This document shows, in pieces, positions 5,570 through 7,961 of a DNA stretch of 7,961 bases. Within the stretch, counting starts at the first letter, position 1. Each line of letters begins with the position of its first letter. Source of the DNA: SIG588 sp045654545 (GTDB lineage: Bacteria > Bacillota > Clostridia > Oscillospirales > Acutalibacteraceae); assembly GCA_045654545.1 (NCBI GenBank), contig JAZONO010000068.1, positions 1-7,961 on the forward strand, read 5' to 3'. Under the pieces are notes generated by a model. That model saw only the letters and a program-made list of their open reading frames with translations, ran no database searches and had not been told where the DNA came from. The position numbers and the translations under genes are program-made.

Positions 5570-6454
5570 ATGAAACGTGTCTTGTCCTTTCTCTGCGCGC
5601 TGTGTTTAATGTTGCCGTTTTGCGGTTGCAAAAAGCAGGAAACACCGCCCCCTGCCATCACCGCTCTGCCCGTGACGGGGGATGTGGAAATTGCCGTGCT
5701 GTCGCTCGGCAAAGCCGATGCCATTGTCATCACCACCGCCACCAAAACCGTGGTGATCGATGCCGGTGAGATCGATGACGGCGGCAAGGTGATCAATTAC
5801 CTGAGCCAAAAAGGGCGCAACGTGATCGATCACCTGATCATCACCCACTATGACCGCGACCACGTGGGTGGCGCCGACCGTCTGCTCAACTTCTCGGATG
5901 TGAAGCAGGTCATTCGTCCCGATTACGACGGCGTGCGCGATGAATACGCTGTGTTTCTCGATTCGGTGAGCAGCTTGGAGATTCCCGACGTTGCGTTGGC
6001 ACCCGGCAGTGAGGACTACACGCTGACGGTGGAGGATCTGCACATTACGATAAACTCCCCCCTCAAATCTGCTTATGTCAATGCAGAGGGAGTGCAGCAG
6101 GATAACAACTTCTCGTTGGTCATCAAAGCACAGCACGGCGCCAAGACCTTCCTCTTTACGGGGGATGCCGAGGATGAGCGGTTGGCGGAACTCATTACGA
6201 GCGAGACCAACTGGCAGGCGGAATTCTTGAAGATCCCGTATCACGGCAATTTCACCGAACTGTCTGCCGCCTTCTTCCAACGGGTGAAGCCGTCCTATGC
6301 AGTGGCGTGCGACTCGGATAAAAACCCCATGGCAACCGAAACCAAGGCCGCGCTGGCGGTGCTGGGGTGCAAAACCTACGGTACGATGAACGGCACGGTG
6401 GTGTGCAAAAGCGACGGCGCCACCCTGACGGTGACCCAGTTGCCGAAAGAATGA
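5570..6454 (+). CDS. ComEC-like metallo-beta-lactamase-fold lipoprotein
   Basis: This is a 294-residue, probably membrane-anchored extracellular protein with a metallo-beta-lactamase fold, resembling the C-terminal domain of the DNA-uptake channel ComEC. A hydrophobic signal peptide (4-17) ends in FCGC with candidate lipidated C20; the box is atypical because F and C replace L and A/S. It is followed by a short proline-rich linker (ETPPPA). The metal motif THYDRDHVGG (92-101; H93, D95, D97, H98), the FTGDA strand with D199 and KIPYHGN with H225 look complete, as does VIDAGE (62-67). I chose ATG 5570 because AAGGAG (5557-5562) is seven bases away; ATG 5564 is only one base from it. There are no ComEC membrane segments, so it is not a transporter. 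It could be a nuclease, phosphodiesterase or other hydrolase; the substrate is unknown. Confidence 0.87.
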   Translation: MKRVLSFLCALCLMLPFCGCKKQETPPPAITALPVTGDVEIAVLSLGKADAIVITTATKTVVIDAGEIDDGGKVINYLSQKGRNVIDHLIITHYDRDHVGGADRLLNFSDVKQVIRPDYDGVRDEYAVFLDSVSSLEIPDVALAPGSEDYTLTVEDLHITINSPLKSAYVNAEGVQQDNNFSLVIKAQHGAKTFLFTGDAEDERLAELITSETNWQAEFLKIPYHGNFTELSAAFFQRVKPSYAVACDSDKNPMATETKAALAVLGCKTYGTMNGTVVCKSDGATLTVTQLPKE

Positions 6455-6462
6455 ATTCATCG

Positions 6463-6490
6463 GACGGCAGAGTGCACTCTGCCGTCTTTG
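6463..6490 (+). terminator. Terminator after the lipoprotein gene
   Basis: Bases 6463-6474 are the exact reverse complement of 6475-6486, a 24-bp perfect palindrome that folds as a ten-pair GC-rich stem with a TGCA loop. The tail TTTGTTTG follows. It starts nine bases after the stop codon and ends the ttcA-lipoprotein unit. Confidence 0.87.
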
Positions 6491-6491
6491 T

Positions 6492-6519
6492 TTGCACACA
6501 CCGCCGTTTCGCGCATAAA
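6492..6519 (+). promoter_or_regulatory. Candidate promoter of the permease gene
   Basis: A TTGCAC box (6492-6497) and CATAAA (6514-6519) are 16 bp apart, just downstream of the terminator and about 35 bp before the start codon. The -10 box matches consensus at only four of six positions. The permease needs a promoter here because a strong terminator precedes it, but the exact boxes are uncertain. Confidence 0.35.
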
Positions 6520-6554
6520 TAGAAATTAGTGACCCATAAAGGAGTTTTGTTGTG

Positions 6555-7826
6555 ATGTATGTTGCCCTTGCTGTGTTTGCCCTTGCCTACGTGCTGATGT
6601 TGGTGTTCAGCAAATACCGTCCGTACGTTGCTCTGGGCGGTGCTTTGATCTTCATTGTGACGGGTATGCTGCCGCTCGGTCAGATCGTGGGCGCGATCGA
6701 TTTCAACGTGCTTCTGATGATCGCCGGCACCATGGGTATTGTGTCGTTGTTTATCGAAAGTCGAATGCCCTCTCTTTTGGCAGATCTTATTATGGAAAAA
6801 GTGCCGAACGTGCGCTGGGCAGCGGTGGCTATGGCGCTGTTTGCCGGCATCATTTCCGCATTTGTGGATAACGTGGCGACGGTGCTGATGATCGCCCCCG
6901 TGGCGTTGGAAATTTGCCGCAAGCTCAAAACCAACCCCGTGCCGTTCATCATTGCTATCGCGGTGTCCTCCAACCTGCAAGGAGCGGCCACGCTGGTGGG
7001 CGATACCACCGCCATCATGCTCGGCTCGGCGTTGGATATGAGTTTCATGGATTTCTTCCGGTACAAAGGGCGTCCCGGTATGTTCTTCGCGGTGGAACTC
7101 GGCGCGGTGCTCTCCGCCATCATTCTGCTCTTCCTCTTCCGCAAAGAGAAAGCGCCCATCCCCCCGTCGGGCGCGCGCACCAAGGTGACCGATTACGTCC
7201 CGTCGCTTTTGTTGCTCGGCACCGTCGTGCTGTTGATCGCGGCATCTTTCATTCCCAACAAACCCGACATCACCAACGGCTTGATCTGTTGCGGATTGCT
7301 GGTAATCGGTCTTGTATATAATCTCACCAAGAAAAAGACTGTTTCTGCCATAACCTCCCCCCTTAAGGAGATCGACTTTGAAACCATCGGATTGCTGTTC
7401 GGTTTGTTTTTGATGATCGGCGGCATCACCGAGCAAGGGGTGATTGATGCGGCGGCAAACCTGTTGGCGCAAGCCGGCGGCGGCAACGTATTCCTCCTGT
7501 ACACCGTCATTGTGTGGGCATCGGTGCTGATTTCGGCGTTCATCGATAACATCCCCTACGTCGCCACCATGATCCCCGTTATCGGCGGATTGGCCACCGC
7601 CTTACATATCGACCCCACGGTGCTGTATTTCGGCTTGCTGTCGGGTGCGACATTGGGCGGCAACTGTACCCCCATCGGCGCTTCCGCCAACATCACGGGC
7701 ATCGGTATTCTGCGCCGCGAAGGCTACACCGTGAAGAACGGCGATTTCTTCAAGATCGGCATTCCCTTCACCTTGGCCGCCATCATCCCTGCCTATGCGT
7801 ATCTGTGGCTGATGTACGGTATATAA
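6555..7826 (+). CDS. SLC13/CitMHS-ArsB superfamily permease
   Basis: This is a 423-residue inner-membrane transporter with about eleven hydrophobic segments, of the ion-transporter superfamily that includes CitMHS, ArsB, NhaD and SLC13. The two inverted halves are recognisable. SAFVDNVATVLMIAPV (101-116) in the first corresponds to SAFIDNIPYVATMIPV (327-342) in the second. The hairpin segments SSNLQGAATLVGDTTAIM (138-155) and SGATLGGNCTPIGASANI (363-380) also correspond. A basic loop (around 196-212) separates the halves. AAGGAG (6539-6544) precedes both an ATG at 6555 (ten bases) and a GTG at 6552 (seven bases); I chose ATG, and the difference is one residue. The motifs do not settle whether it moves a carboxylate, an oxyanion or sodium/protons. 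It is a single-gene unit after a strong terminator. Confidence 0.88.
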   Translation: MYVALAVFALAYVLMLVFSKYRPYVALGGALIFIVTGMLPLGQIVGAIDFNVLLMIAGTMGIVSLFIESRMPSLLADLIMEKVPNVRWAAVAMALFAGIISAFVDNVATVLMIAPVALEICRKLKTNPVPFIIAIAVSSNLQGAATLVGDTTAIMLGSALDMSFMDFFRYKGRPGMFFAVELGAVLSAIILLFLFRKEKAPIPPSGARTKVTDYVPSLLLLGTVVLLIAASFIPNKPDITNGLICCGLLVIGLVYNLTKKKTVSAITSPLKEIDFETIGLLFGLFLMIGGITEQGVIDAAANLLAQAGGGNVFLLYTVIVWASVLISAFIDNIPYVATMIPVIGGLATALHIDPTVLYFGLLSGATLGGNCTPIGASANITGIGILRREGYTVKNGDFFKIGIPFTLAAIIPAYAYLWLMYGI

Positions 7827-7841
7827 AAAGAAGCCACCCTA

Positions 7842-7882
7842 GGGGTGTTGCGAATGGGGATTTCGCCACCCCGTAACTTTTT
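7842..7882 (+). terminator. Possible terminator of the permease gene
   Basis: GGGGTG (7842-7847) pairs with CACCCC (7867-7872). GCGAA (7850-7854) stacks inside on TTCGC (7862-7866) across a TT bulge. A T5 run (7878-7882) follows, but five bases beyond the stem (GTAAC), which is further than in a textbook terminator. It is the first stable hairpin after the stop codon at 7826, so it is the best candidate. An alternative partner for GGGGTG exists at 7835-7839. Confidence 0.45.
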
Positions 7883-7961
7883 CGGTTTTGCAAAGCAAAA
7901 TACCGCCTGTTTAAGGCGGTAAGAAAAACGTTACACGGACTTCGCCGTAAGGCGAACGTCC
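7873..7961. other. Highly base-paired non-coding tail
   Basis: No gene is seen here. GTAACTTTTT (7873-7882) pairs with AAAAA (7924-7928) and GTTAC (7930-7934), with one bulged C. This stem encloses two hairpins: TTTTGC/GCAAAA (7886-7891/7895-7900) and TACCGCCT/AGGCGGTA (7901-7908/7914-7921). A further hairpin, GGACTTCGCC with loop GTAA and GGCGAACGTCC, fills 7937-7961 up to the window edge. Together they resemble a three-way junction plus a flanking stem. This could be tandem terminators, a repeated intergenic element or a structured RNA; the sequence alone does not decide. Confidence 0.5.
7891..7921 (-). terminator. Probable terminator of a leftward gene beyond the edge
   Basis: On the minus strand the eight-pair stem TACCGCCT/AGGCGGTA (7901-7921) with a five-base loop is followed directly by TTTTGCTTTG. 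There is no T-run on the plus side, so the signal is directional. It implies a leftward gene to the right of the window, convergent with the permease. Confidence 0.5.

Noticed and set aside
6463..6486. The 24-bp perfect palindrome as a repressor operator
   Set aside because: It lies nine bases after a stop codon and is followed by a T-rich tail, so a terminator explains it better.
5606..6499. A 297-codon minus-strand frame opposite the lipoprotein gene
   Set aside because: It begins beyond the 24-bp terminator palindrome, has no family motif, and the sense strand encodes a complete metallo-beta-lactamase fold.
6252..7472. A 406-codon minus-strand frame opposite the permease and the end of the lipoprotein gene
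   Set aside because: The composition is extremely His/Gln/Arg-rich, there is no start signal, and it crosses a strong terminator. The plus-strand genes explain the region.
7827..7961. CRISPR array or direct-repeat cluster in the right intergenic region
   Set aside because: The repeats are inverted and nested, and there are no regularly spaced direct repeats with unique spacers.

Overview
The window looks like chromosomal DNA from a low-copy, fairly GC-rich member of the Bacillota, most likely class Clostridia. The support is a TIGR03905-type TSCPD protein, a QueT-type preQ1 transporter, a darA-holB-ricT gene order close to the one in Bacillus subtilis, near-consensus SigA promoters, strong AGGAGG-type ribosome sites and intrinsic terminators. 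I cannot name a genus. I see no CRISPR array, prophage, transposase or plasmid function. Most of the window is housekeeping.

Layout. (1) At 39-200 a leftward tRNA-Gly(GCC) gene has its own consensus promoter, an A-tract UP element and a terminator. (2) At 252-611 a rightward monocistronic gene for a small TSCPD-domain protein has its own promoter and ends in a hairpin that can terminate in both directions. (3) At 4183-578 there is a leftward five-gene operon: promoter, probable preQ1-I riboswitch, queT, darA, holB, ricT, yebC, then the shared terminator. Gaps are 12 bp, a 1-bp stop/start overlap, 25 bp and 23 bp, with no internal promoter seen. (4) At 4244-4756 a rightward YgjP-like metallopeptidase gene is divergent from queT. 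(5) At 4777-6487 a rightward two-gene unit has a TATAAT promoter, a TtcA-type tRNA thiolase and a ComEC-like metallo-beta-lactamase-fold lipoprotein, and closes with a 24-bp palindromic terminator. (6) At 6555-7826 there is a rightward CitMHS/ArsB-type permease. (7) At 7827-7961 a densely base-paired non-coding tail contains several hairpins, including a probable terminator for a leftward gene beyond the right edge.

How the genes fit together. The five-gene operon joins queuosine-precursor uptake (QueT), cyclic di-AMP sensing (DarA), the replication clamp loader (HolB), an RNase Y accessory factor (RicT) and a translation or regulatory factor (YebC). The aptamer's pseudoknot overlaps only the queT Shine-Dalgarno. 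My inference is therefore that preQ1 tunes queT translation while the downstream genes, which have their own ribosome sites or coupling, are largely spared. tRNA biology recurs (tRNA-Gly, preQ1 uptake, TtcA), but these genes lie in separate transcription units.

The least explained items are the structured tail at 7833-7961, the DarA ligand-pocket substitution, and the unknown roles of the TSCPD protein and the metallo-beta-lactamase lipoprotein. I found no clear new multi-gene system.
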